NCBI GenBank assembly: GCA_938743325.2
Contig: OW568886.1
Coordinates: 496,001-560,000, forward strand
DNA from: Pycnococcus provasolii
Lineage: Eukaryota; Chlorophyta; Pseudoscourfieldiophyceae; Pseudoscourfieldiales; Pycnococcaceae
Direction: 5' to 3'
Length of the DNA stretch: 64,000 nucleotides
Shown here: one piece after another, positions 49,561-58,618 of the stretch
Layout of the letters: every line of letters begins with the position of its first letter
Position numbering within the stretch: the stretch's first letter is position 1
Made by a program: the position numbers and the translations under genes
The notes under the pieces: generated by a model
Told to the model about the DNA's origin: nothing
Seen by the model: the letters and a program-made list of their open reading frames with translations, nothing else
The model's database searches: none

Positions 49561-50420
49561 GGGACGGATCAATAAAGCTGGTAAAGGAAAGGAAAGGAAA
49601 GGAAAGGAAAGAGAGAGAGATAGCAAGGATAGATAAGAAACAGGCGACGGATACGGAGAGATAGAGTGCCAGCGTGGACGGACCAGGGTCAGAGGGATTC
49701 CCCACTCGAGAGGGGTGTTTGCTGTTACGGAAATGAACCAAGGAGGGATCCCGCATCCCAGGTTTCTAAGTTAGATTCGAGGGGGGAAATTGGGGATGTT
49801 GATTTGCAATTTGTTTTCGAGGGGAGGGGAGGCAAGCAAGCTCGGACTACTTCCTACTCCAAGGCTTGCGGCTGAGAGCGGGGCTGGCATATCATTTCTG
49901 ATTTCTCCGAGCCTTTCTGCTCAGACTACAATCCCAGGCACCACGCGTCCTCCGTGGCAGAACTCAACCGAGAAATCAACCGAGAAGAAGAAGAGAAGTC
50001 TCAAGAGAAATCAACAACTCTTTGGGTTTCTTTGCGCGTGTTCCTCCGCGTGATCCCGTGAGGCTCGTCGTGAAGCTCGTGAAGCCTAACCCTCGGGAAG
50101 CTTGAGTTGGATTCGATTCTAGCTAGAGGTCCGTTGGATTTGACCTGCAGTATTCTATCAGGTGAGCCGGTGAGGCTCGTGCCCCTTCCTTGGTGTATCT
50201 TGTGCCCCTTCCCTTCCAGCTCAGCACGCAGAAGGCCGACCTCCTCCTGCTGCTCCTCCTCCTGCTCCTCCTGCTCGTTCCTTCCGACCTCCTCTTCAGT
50301 GCAGTCCTCACCTTCCCAGTACCTCGTATTCGTGTTCGTATTCTGCTCCACGCGTCCACTCCGCGTCTCCATAAGCCTTCCTCTCCTCACTCCGTCCGTC
50401 TGAGGGTGTATCTCAGCTCT
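49561..50420. promoter_or_regulatory. Shared divergent promoter of the HPR and SGAT genes, with probable SGAT leader intron
   Basis: 860 bp without another gene. On the HPR side lies the (GGAAA)n tract. On the SGAT side a probable 5'-UTR intron runs from ATCAG|GTGAGC at 50161 to TCTCAG at 50416, only four bases before the ATG. Repeats of GTGAGGCTCGT occur near 50058-50070 and 50170-50180. A common control region for two sequential photorespiratory enzymes is inferred from the arrangement. Confidence 0.6.
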
Positions 50421-51929
50421 ATGTCATCCGTGCTCTACACCGCGATGTGGCGCCCGCTCGTCAACAACTCCAACGCACTGCTGACGAGTGTTGCGGCGAA
50501 TAACTGCCGCTACCACTTTCCATCCGTTGCCGCGCTCTCGACGCGCACATTCGCATCGTCCTCGGCATCCTCCTCCTCAGCTGCATCCTCCTCCTCATCT
50601 GCTGCTTCTGCTGCTGCTGCTTCCTCATCCTCGTCAGCTGGTGCAGCCTCGGAGTACCTGTGCCCGGAATTCTCGTACACGCCGCCGGGGAAGCACCACC
50701 TCTTCGTGCCCGGCCCGACGAACATCCCGGACAGCGTGCAGCGCGAAATGCACCGAGCATCGCTCAACCACCGCGACCCGTTCTTCAAAACGGTCACCTA
50801 CCAGGCACTCAACGACGTCAAGTACCTCTTCAAGACGCACCAAGGACAGCCGTACGTCTTCCCAGGAACGGGAACGGGTGCGTGGGAGGCGGGGTTCACC
50901 AACACGCTCTCCGCGGGAGACAAGGTCATCATGTTCCGCTACGGGCAGTTCAGCCACCTGTGGGTGGACATGGCGCAGCGCCTCGGACTGAACGTCATCT
51001 GCCTCGAGGAACCGTGGGGCAACGGCGCCGACGAGGCGAAACTCGAGCAAGTCCTGAAGGAGCACCCCGACACGAAGGCTGTCTGCGTCGTGCACAACGA
51101 AACGACCACGGGCGTGACCAGCGACCTGCCAGCGTGCCGTGCTGCCATGGATCGCGCCGGATCCGACGCCCTGCTCATGGTTGACGGCGTGTCCAGCATT
51201 GGTGCTTGCGAATTCAAGATGGACGAGTGGGGCGTGGACATCGCCGTCACCGGATCCCAGAAAGCGCTCAGCCTTCCCACGGGCCTTGCGCTCGTCTGCG
51301 CCAGCCCCAAGGCGAAGAGCAAGCTCGCTTCGTCAAACCTGAAGAAGGTGTACTACAGCTTCGAGGACATGGACAAGTTCAACGCCGTCGGCGGATTCCC
51401 GTACACGCCATCCATCCCTCTGCTGTATGGCCTCATTGAGGCGATGCGCCTCATCAAGGAGGAGGGCCTCGACAACGTCATCGCACGCCACGCACGATTT
51501 GCGGAGGGAACGCGTGCGGCTGCCAAGGCTTGGGGCTTGGAGACGCTCTGCACACAACCGAGGTGGCACTCAAACAGCCTGACGGTGCTCAAGGCTCCGC
51601 CGGAAATTACGGACACGTCGGATTTCGTCACGTACATGTACTGCAAGTACAACGTTTCCCTCGGCCTCGGACTCAGCGAGGTGCAGGGTAAGGTGTTCCG
51701 CATTGGGCACCTAGGGTCGATGGACGAGGTGAGCCTGCTCGGCGCGATTGCCGCCACGGAGATGGGACTTCGCGACTACGGCGCGCTCAAGAACGTGTCG
51801 AATGGCGCGGGCGTTGGCGCCGCGCTCGACTACTTCCGCCGCACGGCGAGGATGATTCCGACGCGCGACCACGTTGTGCATGATCCGATGATCCAAGACA
51901 ATCAGACGCCGATGACGGCAAGTGGCTAA
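50421..51929 (+). CDS. Serine:glyoxylate aminotransferase (alanine-glyoxylate type), photorespiratory
   Basis: 502 residues from the ATG at 50421. A presequence (MWRPLVNNSNALLTSVAANN) and a Ser/Ala-rich tract precede the class-V aminotransferase domain. The domain has HHLFVPGPTNIPDSVQREMH, GTGTGAWEAGFTNTL, the PLP-lysine region VTGSQKALSLPTGLALV (Lys near residue 281), QPRWHSNSLTVLKAP, and the C-terminal RIGHLGSMDEVSLLGAIAA. Role: converts serine plus glyoxylate to hydroxypyruvate plus glycine. The end (MTASG) is not the SRI/SKL peroxisome signal of land plants, so mitochondrial or plastid targeting by the leader is inferred. Head-to-head with HPR, which uses its product. Confidence 0.94.
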   Translation: MSSVLYTAMWRPLVNNSNALLTSVAANNCRYHFPSVAALSTRTFASSSASSSSAASSSSSAASAAAASSSSSAGAASEYLCPEFSYTPPGKHHLFVPGPTNIPDSVQREMHRASLNHRDPFFKTVTYQALNDVKYLFKTHQGQPYVFPGTGTGAWEAGFTNTLSAGDKVIMFRYGQFSHLWVDMAQRLGLNVICLEEPWGNGADEAKLEQVLKEHPDTKAVCVVHNETTTGVTSDLPACRAAMDRAGSDALLMVDGVSSIGACEFKMDEWGVDIAVTGSQKALSLPTGLALVCASPKAKSKLASSNLKKVYYSFEDMDKFNAVGGFPYTPSIPLLYGLIEAMRLIKEEGLDNVIARHARFAEGTRAAAKAWGLETLCTQPRWHSNSLTVLKAPPEITDTSDFVTYMYCKYNVSLGLGLSEVQGKVFRIGHLGSMDEVSLLGAIAATEMGLRDYGALKNVSNGAGVGAALDYFRRTARMIPTRDHVVHDPMIQDNQTPMTASG

Positions 51930-52235
51930 GTGCACATCTTCTCTCTAAGAAATCTCCGAGGGACTTTGGAAGAAAATACAAAAACAAACAAACAAAATAA
52001 GCAAAATTCCGTGTGATTGCTCACCCTTGTGTTTTGCGTATTTGCTAGGATAGAGAGGAAAAAGAAAAAAAAGTAGGGAGAGGAGAGAGAAGAATCAGGC
52101 TGAAAAACAAATAATTCCTTTTCCGATGTTGTGGTTTTACGGCGTGTGCGCCCTTTGTTGTTTCATTTGGTAACCAAAAATAATATCTTCTTTGCTTTAC
52201 AACGAAAAAACAACAACAAATAATTCATCTTACAA
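51930..52235. other. Convergent intergenic region, AT-rich
   Basis: 306 bp between the SGAT stop and the TPR-zinc gene stop. A-rich runs (AAACAAACAAACAAAATAAG, GAAAAAGAAAAAAAAG) probably form the 3' UTRs. Nothing else seen. Confidence 0.5.
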
Positions 52236-54284
52236 TCATATCGTCGCTCCCGAAGCATCGTACGCCTCCTGCTCCAGGTTTCTTCCACGATCGGAGAATG
52301 CACGCGCACTGTCGCGCATCGCTCGTCGCGCGGCATCCTTCCATGCGCCCATATCCTCAGCCTCGCCATCAACCACTTCCTCGAATCCCACGTGCGCCAG
52401 CGCCGCGCGCATGCCAGAGCTCGTCACGTCGTGCCTCGCGATGCCATCTTGCCACGCGCTCAGCCACGAGCGCATACTCGCGTGTGCGTCGTTCGGCTTG
52501 CCGCACCTGCGGCAGAAGAGAACAGACGTGTCGTTCCCGTGGGTCATGTTCGATCCAAACGGCTTCCAGCGTTCTTGCCTGCAGTACCCGATGCACTCGA
52601 CATGCTCTTCGTGACGCACCGAACAGTCGCCGCCGCCGCCGCCGTCACGAGTAAGCTGCGCGAAGTACGCCTGACCAGCCTCACCGGCGCCCTGCGACCA
52701 TCTCCCACCCCACTCGGTGCCGAACACGTCCTCCGTCATAAACAGGTCGCGTGCCGTGGACGCGGCGATGTCGCTCGACGATATCACCTGGGCCTTCTGC
52801 TGATCGTTGTTTTTGCTACCACGCTGCGTGTCCTCGCGCTGCTTGCGCACCTGCGCCGCGGCAGCGCCATCGTCCACCACCTTGATGTCAGAAACCGGTG
52901 CACCCATTTCCTCGCCGGTGTTCGGGTTCACGCCGGCATACACGCCGTCAATCTGCGGCTTCGCCTCCTTCGTGCCCGGCCTTCGCGGCGGAGGCGGATC
53001 CTCGTCGTTGTAGTATCCGCAGTCCTCGTGGCTCGTGTGCAAGCAGCCGCACACCTCGCAGTTCAGCACGGTCGTGTCCGACCAGTTGCGCATCGTCTGC
53101 ACGTCGCGCTTCCACATCGTGCACGCACAGTCGCGGCACGCTCCGCGAAGTCGCGAGAAGATGTCGACGTGCACGCTTCGCCCGCGGTCGTACACCGGCT
53201 TGTCTAACTCGTTCGTCGCACCCGTCGATCGCTTCCAGCGAGCGACGCATTCGCGCCGGTGACGACGCTGCGCCGTGCGCTCTTCGTCCCACTGTCGCAG
53301 TGCCGCTTCGTAGTCCGCCCACTCGTTAGCCTCTCGCTGTGGCCGCTCTTGAATCTCGCGCAGGCGACGCTCCTCCTCCGCACGCTTGAGAGCCGCTTGT
53401 TTCGCCTCGTACCTCTCGTGGCTTCCGCCCTGCTCGGTGGCATACTCGCGATTTTCCCTGTAGTCGTCGCGCGACGGGTCAATTTCGATCGCTCTTCCGT
53501 AAGCAGCCACAGCCTCGTCGAACTGCTTGAGGCAGATGTGCGCGCGCGCCTTTCGCGCCCACAGCTTGGGCCATTCCGGATCGTACCTCAGCGCGCGGTC
53601 GGCGTCGCAGAGCGACTCCTTGTTCCTTCCGAGTCGCGCGTACGCCGCGGACCTGTTGCTGAGCGCCTTGGCATCGTCGGGGAGCGCGTTCACCGCCTGC
53701 GTGTACTTTTCGAGCGCCGCCTTGTACCTCGGCGGCGTTGCGTTGTAGTGCTCGTTTCCCTCCAAACGGTACCCTAGGCTTCTTTCGTGCGCCGGCTTTC
53801 TCCTGTGAATCGCCATCTGAGCCAGGTGGCTGGACACGGTCGTGGTGGTATTTCTCGTTGGCTTTAGCGTGGTTTTATCCGTAGCGCGCGTGATGCTGAC
53901 GGACGCGTGTCCTTTGACAAGTACGGAGTGCCCTCTTTGTATCCACGGTATGTCAGCGATGGGCATGTCGTCGGGTATTTTTGCCGTTTGCTGTGCGTCG
54001 TGTGTTCCCCCGGACGTTCCGTCCCACGACGGCCACTCTTGCCTCGTGGTTTTGACGTTCGTCGCGAGTTCGAATTCCCTCTTGAGGTCTCTGAAGCACG
54101 CCTTGGCTGCGTCCATGTCGAGCACGTACGCGTTTCCCTGCCATCTCACGGCGACTTCTTTGGTTTTGACGGCGGAGTCGAGTGCTGCGAATAGGTTACT
54201 GCAGTTGACTTTTTTCAAAGGTCGCATGACAAAAGAGGACCCTGGGGCTGAGGAGGAGGTGTCACCATTTTCCATCAGAGACAT
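52236..54284 (-). CDS. TPR protein with two copies of an unrecognised Cys/His module
   Basis: 682 residues from the ATG at 54284. Residues about 160-275 form a TPR block (EGNEHYNATPPRYKAALEKY, LSNRSAAYARLGRNKESLCD, EIDPSRDDY) like those in SPAG1/RPAP3-type co-chaperones. A charged helix follows. The C-terminal half holds two similar Cys/His modules: near 376-415 (CRDCACTMWK, SDTTVLNCEVCGCLHTSH) and near 557-600 (CIGYCRQERWK, NDTSVLFCRRCGKPNDAH). Each pairs an early Cys cluster and Trp with DT[TS]VLxCxxCG and a late His, as for a zinc site. I do not recognise the module. The gene sits inside the photorespiration block, head-to-head with glycerate kinase. Confidence 0.75.
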   Translation of the reverse strand: MSLMENGDTSSSAPGSSFVMRPLKKVNCSNLFAALDSAVKTKEVAVRWQGNAYVLDMDAAKACFRDLKREFELATNVKTTRQEWPSWDGTSGGTHDAQQTAKIPDDMPIADIPWIQRGHSVLVKGHASVSITRATDKTTLKPTRNTTTTVSSHLAQMAIHRRKPAHERSLGYRLEGNEHYNATPPRYKAALEKYTQAVNALPDDAKALSNRSAAYARLGRNKESLCDADRALRYDPEWPKLWARKARAHICLKQFDEAVAAYGRAIEIDPSRDDYRENREYATEQGGSHERYEAKQAALKRAEEERRLREIQERPQREANEWADYEAALRQWDEERTAQRRHRRECVARWKRSTGATNELDKPVYDRGRSVHVDIFSRLRGACRDCACTMWKRDVQTMRNWSDTTVLNCEVCGCLHTSHEDCGYYNDEDPPPPRRPGTKEAKPQIDGVYAGVNPNTGEEMGAPVSDIKVVDDGAAAAQVRKQREDTQRGSKNNDQQKAQVISSSDIAASTARDLFMTEDVFGTEWGGRWSQGAGEAGQAYFAQLTRDGGGGGDCSVRHEEHVECIGYCRQERWKPFGSNMTHGNDTSVLFCRRCGKPNDAHASMRSWLSAWQDGIARHDVTSSGMRAALAHVGFEEVVDGEAEDMGAWKDAARRAMRDSARAFSDRGRNLEQEAYDASGATI

Positions 54285-54713
54285 CGCTATTAGACTATTA
54301 GCTGTAATTTCTAGATAAAAGTTATGTACCAGCCTACTACTGTAATAACGAGTATGTCAAAGTGCACTACTGTAGTGAATGAGCGTTACTTCTTCTTCGA
54401 GGTAATAACGACACACGCCATGAATGGAGCTCTGGATGTGCTCTGGGAATGTTCCAAAATACCAAATACGTTACGGAAACCTTCACGGAATACGGTAGAT
54501 GGTTCGTAACCCCTAATTGATTGAATGATTGATTAGGGGTTACGAATCGCGTTAGGGTTTAGTGGTAGGGTTCGGAAAATCATCAGAAAATCTTTGTTCC
54601 ATCTTTTTCTCCGTTTTGTTTTTCTTTCGTTCGTTCCAGTTCCCGTTCCCGTTGAAGTGTTCCACTCTGTGTTCCACGTCAGACGAGACTTGGACGGGTT
54701 TTGAGGAATCGCC
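54285..54713. promoter_or_regulatory. Divergent promoter of the TPR-zinc and glycerate kinase genes, with perfect inverted repeat
   Basis: 429 bp, AT-rich on the left. It contains the 15-bp inverted repeat at 54503-54546, followed by GTTAGGGTTTAG and GGTAGGG (54551-54570), which are telo-box-like. A pyrimidine-rich leader with GTTCCCGTTCCCGTT (54636-54652) runs to the glycerate kinase ATG. Confidence 0.6.
54503..54546. repeat. Perfect 15-bp inverted repeat, 14-nt loop
   Basis: Left arm TTCGTAACCCCTAAT at 54503-54517 and right arm ATTAGGGGTTACGAA at 54532-54546 are exact complements, with loop TGATTGAATGATTG. The arms contain a CCCCTAA telomere-like core. It could be a dimeric factor site or a hairpin. 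Confidence 0.95.
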
Positions 54714-55781
54714 ATGGCAGGCGACAACGCCAATGATACCCTTCTCAGCGTCTTCTCGTCGTCGCCGCTCGCACCTGCATCTGCATCTGCTCTCCCCTCC
54801 GTTGACGTCTCGTCGTCGCGACTGCTTTCACTGGCTTCGCGGTGTGCTTCTCACTTGAACCTCGGAACCTCGGGTCCCTCCCCCTCCCTCGCTTCGCTCT
54901 CGTCAGCAGAACGGAACCGGCTTTTGGCGTACTACGTACCCGTGTACCTGTGGTGCGAAAACCTACGCGAGGAAATAATCAAGCAAAAGAAGATGAAGGA
55001 AGCAGAAAACGACAGCACGCCAACGCTCGTCGTCGGTGTGTCCGCGCCGCAGGGATGTGGGAAAACAACACTCGTCGAGGAACTCGCGCGGCTCTTTCGT
55101 GACGACGGAGTCAACTGCTGCAACGTCTCGCTCGACGACTTCTACCTGCGAGGGGAACAGCAGGACGAACTTGCCGCCAAACACCCGGAGAACTCGCTGC
55201 TGCAGTTTCGGGGAAACTTTGGAAGTCACGACCCTGACTTGGGCATAAGGACCATAGACGCGCTGCGGCAGGCTTCCAAGGGAGACGTCGTAAAGCTGCC
55301 GCGCTACGACAAGGCACTCAGAGGTGGAAGAGGAGATCGGGCACCAGAAAGCACGTGGCCTCAGGTGACTGGTCCCGTCGACGTCGTTCTCCTCGAGGGA
55401 TGGAGCCTCGGCTTCACGCCAGTGGGAGAGGAGCGGGCTGTATCCGACGGTGGTCCGGAGCTTGCGCAGGTGGACAAGTACCTCAACGAAATGCCTTACG
55501 GCGACCTGCACGAACGTTGCGACGGGTGGATCGTCGTGCAAATTGAAGATCCGAAGGTGGTGTTCGAGTGGAGGCTGCAGCAAGAGGTGGCGCTGCGAAA
55601 GGTGAAGGGCGACGAGAATTGCTTGACCGACGAACAGGTGTCGGACTTTGTCGACCGCTTCATGCCCGCGTACAAGGGTTACCTATCAGGCTTGTACGCC
55701 AACGGGCCGCACCGCGCCAACGGACGGCCGACGCTCGCATTTTACGTCGACGCAAATAGGACTCCCTTCGCAAGCCCCTGA
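54714..55781 (+). CDS. GLYK: D-glycerate 3-kinase
   Basis: 355 residues from the ATG at 54714. After a Ser/Ala/Leu-rich N-terminus comes the kinase: P-loop GVSAPQGCGKTTLVEELARL near residue 108, VSLDDFYLRGEQQDEL, FRGNFGSHDPDLGI, VKLPRYDKALRGGRGDRA, VDVVLLEGWSLGF, and FVDRFMPAYKGYLSGLY. It matches plant GLYK along its length. Role: phosphorylates D-glycerate to 3-phosphoglycerate, the last step of photorespiration, in chloroplasts. The N-terminus begins with acidic residues (MAGDNAND), unusual for a transit peptide, so plastid import is not certain from sequence. It lies about 2.8 kb from serine:glyoxylate aminotransferase. Confidence 0.93.
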   Translation: MAGDNANDTLLSVFSSSPLAPASASALPSVDVSSSRLLSLASRCASHLNLGTSGPSPSLASLSSAERNRLLAYYVPVYLWCENLREEIIKQKKMKEAENDSTPTLVVGVSAPQGCGKTTLVEELARLFRDDGVNCCNVSLDDFYLRGEQQDELAAKHPENSLLQFRGNFGSHDPDLGIRTIDALRQASKGDVVKLPRYDKALRGGRGDRAPESTWPQVTGPVDVVLLEGWSLGFTPVGEERAVSDGGPELAQVDKYLNEMPYGDLHERCDGWIVVQIEDPKVVFEWRLQQEVALRKVKGDENCLTDEQVSDFVDRFMPAYKGYLSGLYANGPHRANGRPTLAFYVDANRTPFASP

Positions 55782-55840
55782 GTGAGCTTTTTGTTTGAGT
55801 AAGAAAAACAATAATTGCTTTTGATTTAAAAAAACATATT

Positions 55841-58417
55841 TCACACATACACACCGTCGTCTTGGCACTTGCCAAAGTCGCAACGCAAAAGCATGGCGAG
55901 ACGATCGGAGATGGCCAAGCACCTCGCATCCACAAAGCTCGACGGATCGTGGCAGCCTCCGGCGGGCAAACGACCAGCCGCACGTTCGAGCGTTGCAAGC
56001 CACTCATTCGCACCAACAGCTTCCTCGTCATCCTCCACTGGGTACTGAAGCGCTTGCCTCCACTGGTCGTGCAGAAGTAGCCCGACGAGACGAGCGTCGT
56101 GGCACATGGGTAGGTAGCGAGACGCGTCGGGCACGCATGCAAGACCCATGCAGGAGCACGATCGCCGATCGAATGGGCTTTTACCGGATGCAACCGCGTC
56201 AGAAGAGATCAAGGCGGAACACCACGACGGATATCCCGCTTTCGACTCCGTTTCGTCAAACTGACTCAACGCGATCGCGGGGAGGTGACGGCCGATGCGG
56301 CAGAGGCTTTCCACCGCGAGAGGGTTGAGCATCTGCGGCGGTAGGCTACCAGCACCCGACGCGAGCGCGTGCGCAACCGTGTCGTGAAACGAGCCGTCGT
56401 CGAATGACGCAATCGCCAGCACCGCTCGCCTCCAGCCATTTTGCCACACATCATCGTCGGGCGCCATCAACGCGTCGAGGCGATGAATACATGCAACGAG
56501 CACGCGCCTCGCATCCCGCGCCGCGTGAGAGGGCATGCGTGGGCGCTTTTGACGAAGCCGGGCGCAAGCGAGGCATGCGGCCCATCCGCCGAGTGCAAGC
56601 CAGACGACGCGATCTGACGCGTCGCCGCTGAAGAGCGCTGCCGCGGCTGTGGCGCACGCATGTGCCGGCGACGTGGACGTGGACGCGGCGCCGGCATCGG
56701 CGCCCGCCGTGTGCCGCGGCGCCGCCGTGGCCAGCCAGCCAATCGCTGCCAGCGCGACGTCCGTCAACACCACCGCGCTTGCACTTCGCTGAATGACGTC
56801 GCAGAGCGCGTGCGTGTGCGCCGCCGCGGCAGCATCCGCTTCCGCTCCACTATCCGATTGCGGGAAGAGTCGTTCCACGTGCGCAATTCCCGACGTTGCA
56901 TCTGACGCGAGTGCCAGGCGCTCGCTTGCACGTAGCAGCGCCGCGTGCGAGGAGTCCGCGCCGCTCACTTTCAGAACTCGGATGATGCGCTCGGCGTCGG
57001 TGGATGCTGCGCTGTCCACTGCGAGATCCTCCGGTGGCGACTTGTCCGCGGCACTGGCGGCGAGACCTACGCACCGCGCCGCGCTGGCAGCTGCGAGCAG
57101 CGACGCCGTGGCCGCGGCAGCGGATGCACCACGCGCACGAAGGACTCCTGCAGCAGTTTCCGCAGAGTCCGCGTCAGCATCGTCCAGAAACGTCGCGGCG
57201 GCCGCTGACGCCGCAGCGTCGCGCACAGCCCTTGCGATTGGCGTCGTTGTCGCGGGCGCGTCGAGCGCACCTGGAAAGAGTGCTTTTGTAGCCTCGAGGA
57301 CGGCATCAGCATCGCGCCTCCGCTTCGAGCCTACTACGTCCGCTTCATGCTTCTGAGCCCCGCATGCGGCAAGCACCGCGGCGACGTGTGCGAACTGTGC
57401 CTGCGATGCCGCATCCGAGATTGCCTGTGGAGTCCACGCAGCACTCGGATTGCGCGCAACCGCCATAAGCGCCATCGCACATCCGCTGTCATCTCCCACG
57501 TGCGGTTGTGGTGCCGTGGGAGATGCGCCGGGTACCTCGTCCACCTGGCCCTGCTTCCTCCTCGTGGTGGGAAGCGCGCTCCACGATGCGTCATCCCTTG
57601 CCGACCGCGGTTGCGGCGAACCTGTCTGTGCATTTCGATCCTTCGCCGAGGCTTCCAGCGCAGCATTGAGGGCGTCGACGACTTTCTTCCGCGGCTCGAC
57701 TGCGACAAACTTCTCGAACAGCAGCGCGTCACGGCACGCAGAGGCGTCCACACTTCCTCGTGATGAAGAGGCGATTTCTTCCGAGAATGCAAGGGCGTCG
57801 TCGTACTTGATGGTTGTCGTCGTCGCCGCCGTTCCGCCGGCACCGTTTCGCGCAACTCCGTCGCGTGTGCATGCGGCTGCGAGAGCCGCCCTGACAGCCA
57901 TTTGAGCGGGCAGCAGCTTGTGCACCGTACCTCGTCTTGCGAGCGCGCACGCAACGACGAACGCTCGGAGCGGCGCGGGCATGCCTCCCGCCTCGCACGC
58001 GATGCTGTCCACCTTCTCGGGCGTCCACACCGTATCTGCGCCATCTTCCGCAGCATCGATCGCCGCGGAAGCGCACAGCGCGAGCGTGCCTCTCTCTTTC
58101 GCGGACAATTTTCCAGGCACCGCGAGCAGCTCACGCGACGCGATGAAGGTTCCACCACCACCGGCACCACCACCGCCGCCGCCGGCTGCTGCAGCTGCTG
58201 CTGCGGCTGCTGCGGCGGCAGGAGGTGACGTCGTGGACGGCGATGGTGCCAAGGCGGCGGCGATGGTGGCGTCGGCGCACTGCACGGCAATGAGTCTTAT
58301 GTGCGACGAGGAGGCGACATCCCAAGTTGGGCTTATTTCTGCCTCCCGCGCTTCTTGCGGGAGAGTGAGCAGGTACTCCCACCACACGCGAGGCGTTGGT
58401 GCGTCGGCGGCCGCCAT
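55841..58417 (-). CDS. Large Ala-rich helical protein, function unknown
   Basis: 858 residues from the ATG at 58417; the frame continues upstream but that part reads as leader. The first 50 residues look conserved (TPRVWWEYLLTLPQEAREAE). A poly-Ala/Gly stretch follows, then long alanine-rich helices with many CA and LA steps, suggesting a HEAT- or ARM-like solenoid, and a final part with several Cys, Trp and His (FDRRSCSCMGLACVPDASRY). No catalytic motif or membrane span is evident. No family is recognised. Its stop lies 59 bp from that of glycerate kinase (convergent). Confidence 0.6.
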   Translation of the reverse strand: MAAADAPTPRVWWEYLLTLPQEAREAEISPTWDVASSSHIRLIAVQCADATIAAALAPSPSTTSPPAAAAAAAAAAAAGGGGGGAGGGGTFIASRELLAVPGKLSAKERGTLALCASAAIDAAEDGADTVWTPEKVDSIACEAGGMPAPLRAFVVACALARRGTVHKLLPAQMAVRAALAAACTRDGVARNGAGGTAATTTTIKYDDALAFSEEIASSSRGSVDASACRDALLFEKFVAVEPRKKVVDALNAALEASAKDRNAQTGSPQPRSARDDASWSALPTTRRKQGQVDEVPGASPTAPQPHVGDDSGCAMALMAVARNPSAAWTPQAISDAASQAQFAHVAAVLAACGAQKHEADVVGSKRRRDADAVLEATKALFPGALDAPATTTPIARAVRDAAASAAAATFLDDADADSAETAAGVLRARGASAAAATASLLAAASAARCVGLAASAADKSPPEDLAVDSAASTDAERIIRVLKVSGADSSHAALLRASERLALASDATSGIAHVERLFPQSDSGAEADAAAAAHTHALCDVIQRSASAVVLTDVALAAIGWLATAAPRHTAGADAGAASTSTSPAHACATAAAALFSGDASDRVVWLALGGWAACLACARLRQKRPRMPSHAARDARRVLVACIHRLDALMAPDDDVWQNGWRRAVLAIASFDDGSFHDTVAHALASGAGSLPPQMLNPLAVESLCRIGRHLPAIALSQFDETESKAGYPSWCSALISSDAVASGKSPFDRRSCSCMGLACVPDASRYLPMCHDARLVGLLLHDQWRQALQYPVEDDEEAVGANEWLATLERAAGRLPAGGCHDPSSFVDARCLAISDRLAMLLRCDFGKCQDDGVYV

Positions 58418-58618
58418 AGATATATTTAGATTCGGCAAGTGCAGAGGAAAGGTGCAGAGGAACCCAAAAAACCCAACCCCGAAACCGAACCCCGGATTTC
58501 TGTAACTATCCAGGTTTACCCGAAACCGAACCCCCTTCTGCGAAAACCCCATCCAAAAACAGCTCTTTAAAAACGTTACGTTACAGCGGCTTACAGCTTG
58601 CACTTCTCGACCACCCTA

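Noticed and set aside
48187-55781. Photorespiration block as a horizontally acquired bacterial operon.
   Set aside because: Genes face in different directions, carry eukaryotic leaders and leader introns, match plant-type enzymes, and are interrupted by a TPR gene. Base composition does not differ from neighbours.
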